Shown piece after piece: positions 26,711-34,517 of a DNA stretch of 49,268 bases; position 1 is the first letter of the stretch, and every line of letters begins with the position of its first letter. The position numbers and the translations under genes were made by a program. The stretch spans positions 1 to 49,268 of the forward strand of contig MHBM01000111.1 in NCBI GenBank assembly GCA_001804885.1, given 5' to 3'. Source of the stretch: Lentisphaerae bacterium RIFOXYA12_FULL_48_11 (GTDB taxonomy: Bacteria > Verrucomicrobiota > Kiritimatiellia > UBA8416 > YA12-FULL-48-11). Below the pieces are notes generated by a model. It was not told the origin of the DNA. It searched no databases and saw nothing but the letters and a program-made list of their open reading frames with translations.

Positions 26711-27235
26711 ATGTATGTAAGATTGCCTTTAATTATCCTTGCTTTACCCTTTCTCTGCCAGATAGTTATCGCAAGCGAAGACGATGACTGGCTCAGTAAG
26801 CACGCCGTGGTCAAGACTTCAGAAACCCAGGACTGCGATGATGATGGTTCTGTAAAAGCAGTTAGAACCGTTAAGGTTACGAACGTAAACATCACTCAGA
26901 CCTGCACCGAAGTAAAACAAAAAAACGCGCAAGGCATTCTGGAACTTACAAGTCGAACTACCGAAACACTGGATACCTTGGGTGGAAAAGCAACCATTAT
27001 CGAGGGACAAGTCAAAGGATATGCAGGGCTCATAGTAACCTCCATAACAACAATTCAGAAAACTCCTTCCGGCACAATTACAACAACACAAACACGTTCT
27101 GCCAGTGGATCCATGCGCATAGTTTATCGAGTGACAGTCAATACAGACCCAATGGACGGTATAACTTCTACAATCGTAGAAGCACTAGACAAACAAGGGA
27201 GACTCGTCACCAAGCAAACAATCATGCAGAACTGA
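26711..27235 (+). CDS. Secreted protein of an unrecognised family, paralogue 1
   Basis: The 174-residue product has a signal peptide (about 1-21; LPLIILALPFLCQIVIA) and a mature part rich in Thr, Val and Ile, suggesting beta strands. It shares a clear core with the protein at 27634: W-x2-KHAVVK near the mature N-terminus, then SRTTxTLDTLG, then ATI-[IV]-E, then TSITT and a GTxTT segment. It has two mature cysteines that paralogue 2 lacks. AAGGAG selects ATG 26711 over 26642, which lies inside the promoter. No known domain is recognised; it is probably periplasmic or extracellular. Confidence 0.75.
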   Translation: MYVRLPLIILALPFLCQIVIASEDDDWLSKHAVVKTSETQDCDDDGSVKAVRTVKVTNVNITQTCTEVKQKNAQGILELTSRTTETLDTLGGKATIIEGQVKGYAGLIVTSITTIQKTPSGTITTTQTRSASGSMRIVYRVTVNTDPMDGITSTIVEALDKQGRLVTKQTIMQN

Positions 27236-27404
27236 ATTGATGGTATTGCCAAAATATTGAGTACTCATCTGAATCTGTATAACCACTTCTCTCGCAAATC
27301 TAATTATTCAGCTATCTCCATTTTGCAGGTTTGAGAATCCTCTCGGGTTTTTACTTCACCTGGGAAAATATTTTTTATCGAACTTTGACACCATGATTTT
27401 GTCC

Positions 27405-27422
27405 TGCTTACAAATGGATACA
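27405..27422. promoter_or_regulatory. Upstream dyad site B1 (candidate activator-binding site)
   Basis: TGCTTACAAATGGATACA aligns with site A1 over its whole 18 bp, with the same AAAT spacer and differences at three or four positions. It begins 34 bp before site B2. Confidence 0.6.
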
Positions 27423-27438
27423 TAACTTCCACTAGATA

Positions 27439-27456
27439 TGTATACTTGTGCATACA
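27439..27456. promoter_or_regulatory. Upstream dyad site B2 (candidate activator-binding site)
   Basis: TGTATACTTGTGCATACA is the most symmetric of the four sites: TGTATAC and, on the other strand, TGTATGC around a 4-bp spacer. It ends 96 bp before the second -24 element. Confidence 0.6.
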
Positions 27457-27552
27457 CTAGACCAAATCTGAAATCCCACCTTATTTTAAATATTATTGTA
27501 TTATGTTGATGTTAAACATTTTACAGAATAACCATTTTTGCATCTTCGAGAA

Positions 27553-27568
27553 TGGCATGGATTGTGCA
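27553..27568 (+). promoter_or_regulatory. Sigma-54 (-24/-12) promoter of the second secreted paralogue
   Basis: TGGCATGGATTGTGCA has GG and GC at the spacing required by sigma-54 holoenzyme and is almost identical to the promoter at 26638. Flanking bases (CGAGAATGGCATG, then CAATA) also match the first promoter region. The gene starts 65 bp downstream. Confidence 0.8.
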
Positions 27569-27633
27569 ATAACTTAAAAATGAGAAAGTAAAAAGTCTTT
27601 AGTAAGTGACAAGATCAGTGAAAGGAGATAGTC

Positions 27634-28119
27634 ATGAAGGGAAAAACAATAGGATGTGCGGCTGTTGTTATAGCTCTTCTATCGGGATCACTAGTGGAAG
27701 CGGCTGAAGAAAATAACGATGAATGGATGAAAAAGCATGCCGTCGTCAAGAACACAGAATCCACAACTCGTGATTCCAATGGTAATGTGGCATCGATAAA
27801 AACAGTAAATGATACAACCATTTACATCAAACAAACAGTAACTGAAATTCAGAAGGCAGACGGTAAAGGCGGTATGTACACCGCAAGCAGAACAACCGCC
27901 ACATTGGACACCTTGGGTGCAAGTGCAACAATAGTTGAGTCAGCAACGGTAGCGAGTCCAAGCCTAGCAACAACGTCAATAACAACAGTTGATAAAACAG
28001 CTGAAGGAACAGTTACAACCGTATATGCTCGCGACAAAACCGGCAATATGGCAATGATCAGCCAAACTACAGCTGTAATTAAAAATAATGGCGTAGCACC
28101 AACCGTCACGCTTCAATAA
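27634..28119 (+). CDS. Secreted protein of an unrecognised family, paralogue 2
   Basis: The 161-residue product has a signal peptide (MKGKTIGCAAVVIALLSGSL, cleavage near VEA) and a Thr/Ser/Val-rich mature part of about 138 residues with no Cys. The core repeats that of paralogue 1: W-MKKHAVVK, SRTTATLDTLG, ATIVE, TSITTVDKT and a GTVTT strand. AAAGGAG precedes the ATG. The alternation of short Thr-rich segments suggests a beta-solenoid or beta-sandwich, which is inference. It has its own sigma-54 promoter and is convergent with rsmI. Confidence 0.75.
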   Translation: MKGKTIGCAAVVIALLSGSLVEAAEENNDEWMKKHAVVKNTESTTRDSNGNVASIKTVNDTTIYIKQTVTEIQKADGKGGMYTASRTTATLDTLGASATIVESATVASPSLATTSITTVDKTAEGTVTTVYARDKTGNMAMISQTTAVIKNNGVAPTVTLQ

Positions 28120-28150
28120 GGCTTTTCTCTTTAAGAAATACCGGAAAATT

Positions 28151-28879
28151 TCAAGAAAGCAGCATATCGCGAGAATCTGGCGCTACCGTTTCCTCGTTAA
28201 GAAATTTCTTATTATTTCCTGCAACCACTATAGTGATCTCTCCCTTGATTTTTAACCCGGCAAATTCCTGACAAAGCTGCTTAAGGAATCCCCTGGAAAC
28301 TCTTTCAAATTTCTTTGTCAGTTCAATACACACTGCAGCCCTTCGATCACCGAACACCTCCAGCACCACAGCCAGCGTTGCCCCCACTCTGAAAGGTGAC
28401 TCAAAGAAAATCAGTGTATGCGGCATGTCTTTTTCTTCCTCAAAGAACCGTCTTAAAACTCCAGGCCGTCTGGGAGGATATCCTTTGAAAGTATAACTTG
28501 AAGTAGGCAATCCTGACATTAACAGGGCAACATCCACAGCCGAAGCACCCGGAATGACTTGGTATTCAATCCCTTGCGCTGCAGCCGTTGCAACCAAGCG
28601 GTAACCAGGATCGCTGATCCCGGGGTATCCGCCATCACTACACATGGCAACACGCCTGCCTTCAGAGAGGAGCCGCATAATATAATCTCCCGTACTTTGC
28701 TCGTTACCCTGACGATATGAAACGAAAATACCAGGCCTGGGAATTCCAAAATGGGTTAACAGAATGCGGGTGCGGCGAGTATCTTCACATGCTATAACAT
28801 CAGATTCCCTCAGCACCTGTAAAGCACGCGCACTGATATCATCAAGATTACCTATTGGTGTTGCAACTATTGACAGCAC
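28151..28879 (-). CDS. rsmI: 16S rRNA C1402 2'-O-ribose methyltransferase
   Basis: The 242-residue product begins MLSIVATPIGNLDDISARAL and has the tetrapyrrole-methylase-fold motifs ACEDTRRTRILLTHFGI, MCSDGGYPGISDPG, VIPGASAVDVALLMSG and HTLIFFESPFR that define RsmI. It methylates the ribose of C1402 in the ribosomal P site. Its start lies 32 bp inside the end of hflX, so the two are coupled. The C-terminus has a short extension (NEETVAPDSRDMLLS). Confidence 0.95.
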   Translation of the reverse strand: MLSIVATPIGNLDDISARALQVLRESDVIACEDTRRTRILLTHFGIPRPGIFVSYRQGNEQSTGDYIMRLLSEGRRVAMCSDGGYPGISDPGYRLVATAAAQGIEYQVIPGASAVDVALLMSGLPTSSYTFKGYPPRRPGVLRRFFEEEKDMPHTLIFFESPFRVGATLAVVLEVFGDRRAAVCIELTKKFERVSRGFLKQLCQEFAGLKIKGEITIVVAGNNKKFLNEETVAPDSRDMLLS

Positions 28880-29975
28880 TTTTCAGCCTTTCTGCTATGA
28901 TTTCCTTTATCCTGCCAAGCCCTTCTTTCTGTAAGGCAGACAAAGGAAGGGCATCAGGATATGCTTCCATTAGTCTCGGCATATGTTCTTTTGCCTGAGG
29001 CGTATCACACTTATTTAACAGAAGCAATGAAGGAACATTCCCTGCACCTATCTCGGCTAGAGTATCTTTTACAACACGTAATTGATCGGAAAAATGCGGA
29101 TGACCGGCATCTGTTACAAGAAGAAGCAGGTTTGCCTCCGAAGCGACCTCCAGAGTGGATCTAAACGAAGCCACAAGACCATGAGGAAGATGCCTGATAA
29201 ATCCCACGGTATCCGTCAAAAGAATATTTCTCCCATCCGGCAGATAAACAAGCCGGGTTTTCGTATCAAGCGTGGCAAACAACCTGTCATCAACATATGC
29301 ACCCGCAGATGAAAAGGCATTAAGCAGTGTGGATTTGCCGGCATTAGTATATCCCACAATACAGACTACCGCCTGCAATCGTCCCTGCCTGGTCATGCGT
29401 CGCCTCTGCTGGATTTTATCCAGCTTCTTTTTGAGTTCTTTTATCTGCCTACGCATCGGCTCGTTCCTAAGGTGGAGGGGACTTTCCCCAGGGCCCCTCA
29501 TTCCTATACCACCATGAAAACGGTGCTGTTTAACCGAAACAGGCATCCGCGAAATCAGGTATTGAAGCTGGGCCAGCTTGACCTGTATCTGTGCTTCTGC
29601 TGACCTTGCACGACGGGCAAATATCTGAAGAATGAGCTCCGTCCGGTCAATAACTTTAATACCAAGAGCAAGATCAAGATTATTGACCTGCACCGCCGAA
29701 AGATCGTTGTCAAAAATAATAGTATTCGCCTTTGCCTGTCGGCAGGCCAGCTGAATATCCACAAGTTTACCTTCACCTATAAAGAAACCGGCAGTAGGCC
29801 GTTCCCGACGTTGCGTAATGACACCAACAACTACAGCACCGGCCGTATCTGACAACCTCTCTAATTCCAAAAGAGAATCCTCGGCCATATCCTTGTCCTG
29901 CCCACTCAGAACAACTTGAACAAGCAATACCTTTTCGACCGGAGCGGTTTCTATTTTTCTACTTGGCTTTCTCAT
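28848..29975 (-). CDS. hflX: Ribosome-associated GTPase HflX
   Basis: The 375-residue product has the HflX N-terminal domain (GVITQRRERPTAGFFIGEGK, then FDNDLSAVQVNNLD). A glycine-rich linker follows (HGGIGMRGPGES), then a GTPase domain with P-loop GYTNAGKSTLLNAF, switch DTVGFIRHLPHGL and NKCD. HflX splits stalled ribosomes. No Shine-Dalgarno precedes the ATG. It is slightly short at the C-terminus but complete. Confidence 0.95.
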   Translation of the reverse strand: MRKPSRKIETAPVEKVLLVQVVLSGQDKDMAEDSLLELERLSDTAGAVVVGVITQRRERPTAGFFIGEGKLVDIQLACRQAKANTIIFDNDLSAVQVNNLDLALGIKVIDRTELILQIFARRARSAEAQIQVKLAQLQYLISRMPVSVKQHRFHGGIGMRGPGESPLHLRNEPMRRQIKELKKKLDKIQQRRRMTRQGRLQAVVCIVGYTNAGKSTLLNAFSSAGAYVDDRLFATLDTKTRLVYLPDGRNILLTDTVGFIRHLPHGLVASFRSTLEVASEANLLLLVTDAGHPHFSDQLRVVKDTLAEIGAGNVPSLLLLNKCDTPQAKEHMPRLMEAYPDALPLSALQKEGLGRIKEIIAERLKSAVNSCNTNR

Positions 29976-29999
29976 TGATAAATATACTTTTGCATCACG

Positions 30000-30257
30000 T
30001 TAATCAGTCCGATTACCACGCTTAGTTACAGGCTTCCACTTCTTCCTAAAGAACTCCCGACGCAACTCTCTCCGTGTTTTGACTGTGGGTAGTTTTTGCC
30101 ATTCTTTGAAATCACGGTAAAGCTCTGCATTTCCGAAACCGGAACATCCACCCCGCCCGTTCCACTGCTCCCTTGGTACTTCATAAAGCCAGCAATGATC
30201 CCCAAGATTCAAAATGCACTTATAGCACTTGCGAACCGGTTTACTGCTATACCGCAT
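30000..30257 (-). CDS. Small basic Cys-containing protein, unknown
   Basis: The 85-residue product has CYKC near the N-terminus followed by HCWLY and GGCSGFG, giving four Cys and one His that could bind a metal. A long, highly basic C-terminal half follows (RRELRREFFRKKWKPVTKRG). This layout suggests an RNA-binding or ribosome-associated protein, but that is inference. GGGGA precedes the ATG. It lies 24 bp upstream of hflX on the same strand, so it is probably in that transcript. Confidence 0.6.
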   Translation of the reverse strand: MRYSSKPVRKCYKCILNLGDHCWLYEVPREQWNGRGGCSGFGNAELYRDFKEWQKLPTVKTRRELRREFFRKKWKPVTKRGNRTD

Positions 30258-30404
30258 GCGAAAATATCCCCAAGTTACTCAGAATAAATTCCTTAATCAG
30301 GCTCCGTAATCTTATTCTCTTCGTACAAAGATACCAAACAAAAACTTGTATTCCCTGCGGAAAGAGGATTGTTTCAAAGCAATCAACCATGTATTATTAA
30401 AAAA

Positions 30405-31310
30405 ATGGAAAGTTTACCTCCTTCACATCCTGAGCGTGCACGGCTGATCAACAAGGCAGTCAACATTGGCTTGATATGCAACCTCTTTCTTGCAGCTCTC
30501 AAGATCGCCGTCGCAATACCCGGCCATAGCAGGGCGCTGCTTGCCGACGGCATCAACTCGTGTTCAGATGTGGCTTATTACATCGTGGTAAAAATATTCA
30601 CCACTCTCGCCGGTAAACCTGCCGACAAGGAACATCCCTACGGTCATCAACAGATGGAAAGCATTGCAGCCATTATTGTGGGCGCTTTTATCATAACTAC
30701 CGCAATCGCGATATTCTGGGATTCCGTCAACACAGTGTATGACATCGCGACAAAAACCAGCATGGAACAACCCGGCATGACACTGTTTACATTCGCAACC
30801 GCGCTGTTCACTGTACTGCTGAAATCGGTACTGTACATGTACACCCGCATCATCGCCGCACGGACAAAGAACGCCGCAGCCATGGCGCTTACTTATGATC
30901 ACCGCAACGATATAATCGCATCTATTGGCGCCGCAATCGGAATAGGACTTGGGTGGTTGAATATTCCACTGGGTGACCCTGTTGCCGGGGCAGTTGTAGC
31001 GCTGGTTGTCCTAAAGACAGGAATAATGATCATCAGGGAGTCATCCGACGATCTGATGGATACTTTACCTGGCGAGGCACTTGAGCGTCAGATAACGTCC
31101 CTTGTCACACCGGTTGCCGGCGTGCTGAGTATTGAAGAAATGACCGCACACCGCTTCGGACCGTATCTGGTGATCAACCTGGTCGTCGGAATTGACGGAA
31201 ACTTGTCAGTGAAAAAAGGAGACGCGATCGCTACTGAGATCGAGAACTGTCTCTATTCGAACATCGAGTTATTAAGGAAAGTATACGTCCATTACCATCC
31301 TGCAAAATAA
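30405..31310 (+). CDS. Cation diffusion facilitator family transporter
   Basis: The 301-residue product has the CDF layout of six membrane helices and a cytoplasmic C-terminal domain. Metal-site residues appear in LLADGINSCSDVAYY (Asp pair of helix 2) and YDHRNDIIASIGAAIG (His-Asp of helix 5), and HPYGHQQMES follows helix 2. Such proteins export Zn, Fe, Mn or related divalent cations using the proton gradient. Metal specificity cannot be read here. The start is uncertain: ATG 30405 has no ribosome site, and an upstream TTG at 30369 has GAGG too close. Confidence 0.9.
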   Translation: MESLPPSHPERARLINKAVNIGLICNLFLAALKIAVAIPGHSRALLADGINSCSDVAYYIVVKIFTTLAGKPADKEHPYGHQQMESIAAIIVGAFIITTAIAIFWDSVNTVYDIATKTSMEQPGMTLFTFATALFTVLLKSVLYMYTRIIAARTKNAAAMALTYDHRNDIIASIGAAIGIGLGWLNIPLGDPVAGAVVALVVLKTGIMIIRESSDDLMDTLPGEALERQITSLVTPVAGVLSIEEMTAHRFGPYLVINLVVGIDGNLSVKKGDAIATEIENCLYSNIELLRKVYVHYHPAK

Positions 31311-31336
31311 TCACTCGCTGTGAATACTGAATGTAA

Positions 31337-31415
31337 TGGGGCGAATGACGGGATTCGAACCCGCGACACTCAGATCCACAATCTGATGCTCTAACCAAGC
31401 TGAGCTACATTCGCC
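31337..31415 (-). tRNA. tRNA-His (anticodon GTG)
   Basis: The minus strand gives acceptor GCGAATG pairing with CATTCGC, an encoded G at position -1 opposite C73 (the tRNA-His identity pair), anticodon loop TTGTGGA with GTG, T-arm GCGGG-TTCGAAT-CCCGT and an encoded CCA. All arms fit. Confidence 0.95.
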
Positions 31416-31463
31416 ATCGTTGACGACCGGGTAATCTATATTTATAAACCAAAATATCAACAG

Positions 31464-31486
31464 AAAAACTCGAAGTTTGAGTTTTT
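31464..31486 (-). terminator. Possible intrinsic terminator downstream of the PocR/AraC gene
   Basis: AAAAACTC and GAGTTTTT form an 8-bp inverted repeat around a 7-nt loop, 87 bp after the stop of the minus-strand gene at 31573. The stem has few G-C pairs, so it would be weak. It separates that gene from tRNA-His. Confidence 0.4.
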
Positions 31487-31572
31487 GCGATTATACAACA
31501 ACCGTCCTTATCCTTATCCTTATCAATCCACCTACTAGCCCCAATTATTCCCATTAAGTCGGCTTGATATCT

Positions 31573-32790
31573 CTATGGACTTACAGACATGCCACGGAAC
31601 CGGCGATAACGCGCAGGCGTCGTACCTGTCAACCGTTTGAAATGTTTGATAAAATAACTCTGATCCTGGAAACCTACATCGTACGCAACCTCCGTGCAGC
31701 TCTTCGATGTTCTCTCCAGTAACTGTTGCGCATGTCTGATCCGCACCTGCTGGATGACCTGCAAAACAGTTTTGCCGGTAAATTCCTTAACAAGGTGGGC
31801 AGTACGGCATGGGCTCAAACCAACCACTTTGGCTATGGTCCGGAGCGAAATATTCCTAGCATAGTTTTCACTCACATGATCCAGAGCCAGCCTGACTTTG
31901 GTATTCGAACGGTTAATACCGTGCAGATAAATCCCGTCAATAAAATCGTCCAGAGCCTCCATCAACACGTGAGACAGATCCTCATAGCTGCCAGCCTTGA
32001 CTAGCCTCTCCGTCCATGCGTGGTTGCGTTCAATAAGCGGCTCCATTAGCGGATTGTCCTCAATGGCCGCCCTAGTCAGATAACTCATCAACTCGATAGC
32101 TCTGGCCCGCAAAACAGCATACCTCGGCGATGATAGATAGATCGTGGCCAGCATCTCGTTCAGTACCCGCCTGGCACCATTGCGGTCACCAGCCCTAATA
32201 CTGGTAAGGAGGACCCGTTCTTTCTCAAAGGCATAAAGAGCGCTCTTCCCCTGTTTTTTCTGATCCTCCATGGCTTGGGCTATCTGCTCCTGCTGAAGAG
32301 CCTTCATCCTGTTCTCATTCATCAGTTCAGCTTTCCATCCACTTACATTATAAAACGTTTCATGCAGAAACCTGCCTGCCTCATAAAGTCGTTTCTCCGG
32401 CCAGACAGGAAGACCTTTCAGAAAGCTATTGGCCTCAACCTCTGGCATCCCATGCGCTTCAAGATAGTCAACGGCTGCCTGCCGCTTACCAACATGTTCC
32501 TCAAGAAGAACTTCTCCTCCTAGCAAGCCACCATGAATCATGCGTTTGTTCTCAAGCGCAACAATGAATGTACCGATACCAGCCACTGGCGTGAAAATAT
32601 AAGCCTGGCCAAGCGTGATACTCTCCTGGAGTCCGTAGTCACGTCTCCGTTTGGTGTTGGAAAGGGCTGCAAGACTGTCTTCCGAGTTCAGCAACTGACC
32701 CGAAAGGTCCATGAAATAAGGAATCAAACCGTATTTATCAGAATACAACCTACCAACTTGACCCATCATTCGTTTTGACAATATTGCCAT
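31573..32790 (-). CDS. AraC-family regulator with PocR-like sensory domain
   Basis: The 405-residue product has an N-terminal PocR-type ligand domain (about 10-125; YGLIPYFMDLSGQLLNSEDS, then TPVAGIGTFIVAL). A helical middle region resembles the sensor-linked segment of other PocR regulators. An AraC double HTH ends the protein (NISLRTIAKVVGLSPCRTAH, then SCTEVAYDVGFQDQSYFIKH-FKRLTG). PocR-type regulators often control cobalamin-dependent or small-alcohol pathways. It is divergent from the corrinoid protein gene with 171 bp between, so that gene is its likely target. Confidence 0.85.
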   Translation of the reverse strand: MAILSKRMMGQVGRLYSDKYGLIPYFMDLSGQLLNSEDSLAALSNTKRRRDYGLQESITLGQAYIFTPVAGIGTFIVALENKRMIHGGLLGGEVLLEEHVGKRQAAVDYLEAHGMPEVEANSFLKGLPVWPEKRLYEAGRFLHETFYNVSGWKAELMNENRMKALQQEQIAQAMEDQKKQGKSALYAFEKERVLLTSIRAGDRNGARRVLNEMLATIYLSSPRYAVLRARAIELMSYLTRAAIEDNPLMEPLIERNHAWTERLVKAGSYEDLSHVLMEALDDFIDGIYLHGINRSNTKVRLALDHVSENYARNISLRTIAKVVGLSPCRTAHLVKEFTGKTVLQVIQQVRIRHAQQLLERTSKSCTEVAYDVGFQDQSYFIKHFKRLTGTTPARYRRFRGMSVSP

Positions 32791-32961
32791 ACTTTATCCA
32801 TGGTAATTGAAGAAATATAAGCATATTTGCACACTTTTCAAGGATAAAACAGCAATATCGTTATATTTTTCAATAACAATACCCTATTAGCTTTTCCCGT
32901 AATAATCTAAATTTAAAAAAATTGCATGGAGTAAAAAGCTAACAGAAGAAAAGGAGAAAGC

Positions 32962-33594
32962 ATGAGCACACTGGATCAGATTGCTGAAAACCTGATGAAA
33001 GGTAAAGCTAAGGATGTTGCCGCGCTCGTTGAACAGGCACTGAAAGAAGGAGAACAACCTGGTAATGTTCTCACGAATGGACTTCTGAAAGGAATGGGAG
33101 TGATTGGTGAACGTTTCAAAAAAAATGAAGTATATGTTCCCGAAGTACTAATCGCAGCCCGTGCAATGAAAGCTGGAATGCAGATACTCCAACCCAAGCT
33201 CACAAGTGCAGGTGTCAAACCAGTGGGTATTGCAGTTATTGGAACCGTTAAAGGTGACTTGCACGATATCGGCAAAAACCTTGTCGGAATGATGCTTGAA
33301 GGTGGTGGATTCAAAGTTATCGATATCGGGATCGACGCGGAACCTCAGAAATTTGTTGATGCTGCAATCGCCAACAACGCTTCGGTAATCGGGGTATCAG
33401 CCCTTCTCACGACCACCATGACCAACATGAAAGCGGTCGTTGACGCTGTCAAAGCTTCAGCAATTGGCGGCAAGGTAAAGATAATGATAGGTGGCGCTCC
33501 AGTAACACAGGCTTTCTGTGACGAAATAGGTGCAAATGGTTATGCTCCTGACGCCGCTTCAGCCGCAGATTTGGCCAAGAAACTGGCTGCCTAA
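32962..33594 (+). CDS. Corrinoid protein (cobalamin-binding methyl carrier)
   Basis: The 210-residue product has the helical cap (about 1-85) and Rossmann-like cobalamin domain of MtaC/MtbC/MttC proteins. VKGDLHDIGKNLVGMML contains the D-x-H-x2-G motif whose His ligates cobalt. The GVSALLTTTMTNM and MIGGAPVT motifs follow. These proteins carry a methyl group from a substrate-specific methyltransferase to another acceptor. No methyltransferase is next to it, which is unusual. AAAAGGAGAAAGC precedes the ATG, and a strong terminator follows, so it is monocistronic. Confidence 0.93.
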   Translation: MSTLDQIAENLMKGKAKDVAALVEQALKEGEQPGNVLTNGLLKGMGVIGERFKKNEVYVPEVLIAARAMKAGMQILQPKLTSAGVKPVGIAVIGTVKGDLHDIGKNLVGMMLEGGGFKVIDIGIDAEPQKFVDAAIANNASVIGVSALLTTTMTNMKAVVDAVKASAIGGKVKIMIGGAPVTQAFCDEIGANGYAPDAASAADLAKKLAA

Positions 33595-33620
33595 AAGAGA
33601 TAATTACAGACAATCAATAA

Positions 33621-33650
33621 AAAAAGCGGGGCATTAGCCCCGTTTTTTTT
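33621..33650 (+). terminator. Intrinsic terminator of the corrinoid gene
   Basis: CGGGGC-ATTA-GCCCCG forms a 6-bp G-C stem, extended by A-rich and T-rich arms and followed by eight T. It begins 27 bp after the stop. Confidence 0.9.
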
Positions 33651-33653
33651 CAT

Positions 33654-33681
33654 TTGCCATTTATTTTCATATATGTATTAT
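33654..33681 (+). promoter_or_regulatory. Candidate sigma-70 promoter of the IclR operon
   Basis: TTGCCA (33654-33659) and TATTAT (33676-33681) are spaced by 16 bp, directly after the corrinoid terminator. The transcript would start near 33688, which supports ATG 33706 rather than ATG 33673 as the regulator's start. Confidence 0.45.
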
Positions 33682-33705
33682 AGTTCATATTCTAATAATC
33701 ATGAC

Positions 33706-34515
33706 ATGAAACAAAAAAAGAAAACATCGAATAACTATCATGTTCCTAACTTGGACAGGGCTCTGGTTATTCTTGACCTGCTGGCACATACCCCAAAGGG
33801 CCTTACGCGAAACGAAATAGCAGTTGCATCAGGCTGCTCCACCACCATGGTATACCGGATTGCCATTACTCTCACAAAAAATGGCTTCCTTTTCCGCGAC
33901 GAAGCTTCGGGCCGTTACAGGCTCTCCTCAAAACTACTGGACCTCGGTTGCGCCGGTTCGGATGAACACAGTCTGACAAATCTGGCATGGCCAGAAATGA
34001 TCATCCTGCGGGATACTACAAATATAACTGTAATGCTGGGCACGTTATATAGTGACACAGAAGGACTTTTACTTGAAACCGCAGAAAGCCATTCCCCCAT
34101 CCGTTTTTGCGTTAATAAAGGATTCCGAACATCCGCCCTGCATGCCGGGGCCGGATGGAAGAGTATCCTGGCTTTTCTGCCCAACGAAAAACTCGCTACC
34201 ATTATGGAGAATCTTTCATACCAGGCATTGACACCAAATACGATCACTACGGCAAAAGAACTTTTGATTGAGCTGGAGAAAACACGAAAACAGGGTTATG
34301 CCACCGATCTTGCAGAGATAACTGCTGGTGTACACTGTGTGGCGGCCCCTATTTTCGACAGATCAGGTTATCCAGTAGGAACCCTGAGTCTTTCAGCCCC
34401 AGGCGCTCAACTACCCGAACAGGATTTTCCTGAAAAAGGACAACAGGTTTGCGAGGCGGCAGGTCGTATCAGCGAGAAATTAGGCTGGAGGAATATTCAA
34501 ACACGGGGGAAATAA
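33706..34515 (+). CDS. IclR-family transcriptional regulator
   Basis: The 269-residue product has an N-terminal winged HTH (NLDRALVILDLLAHTPKGLT, then ASGCSTTMVYRIAITLTKNG, then YRLSSKLLDLG). The IclR ligand-binding domain follows (SALHAGAGWKSILAFLPNEK, then GYATDLAEITAGVHCVAAPIFD, then PVGTLSLSAP). IclR proteins usually sense a small catabolic substrate. The stop is two bases before the next ATG, so it is co-transcribed with the two large secreted proteins it probably controls. Confidence 0.92.
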   Translation: MKQKKKTSNNYHVPNLDRALVILDLLAHTPKGLTRNEIAVASGCSTTMVYRIAITLTKNGFLFRDEASGRYRLSSKLLDLGCAGSDEHSLTNLAWPEMIILRDTTNITVMLGTLYSDTEGLLLETAESHSPIRFCVNKGFRTSALHAGAGWKSILAFLPNEKLATIMENLSYQALTPNTITTAKELLIELEKTRKQGYATDLAEITAGVHCVAAPIFDRSGYPVGTLSLSAPGAQLPEQDFPEKGQQVCEAAGRISEKLGWRNIQTRGK

Positions 34516-34517
34516 TC

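Larger units (their letters stand above)
27236..27633. other. 398-bp intergenic region between the paralogues
   Basis: The gap contains dyad sites B1 (27405) and B2 (27439) and the second sigma-54 promoter (27553). The first 150 bp show no convincing terminator or ORF. Its length and layout mirror the region upstream of paralogue 1, consistent with duplication of a gene together with its promoter. Confidence 0.6.

Noticed and set aside
30369..30404. TTG start for the cation transporter
   Set aside because: The purine-rich motif is only one base from the TTG, too close for initiation, and the extra residues are not transporter-like.
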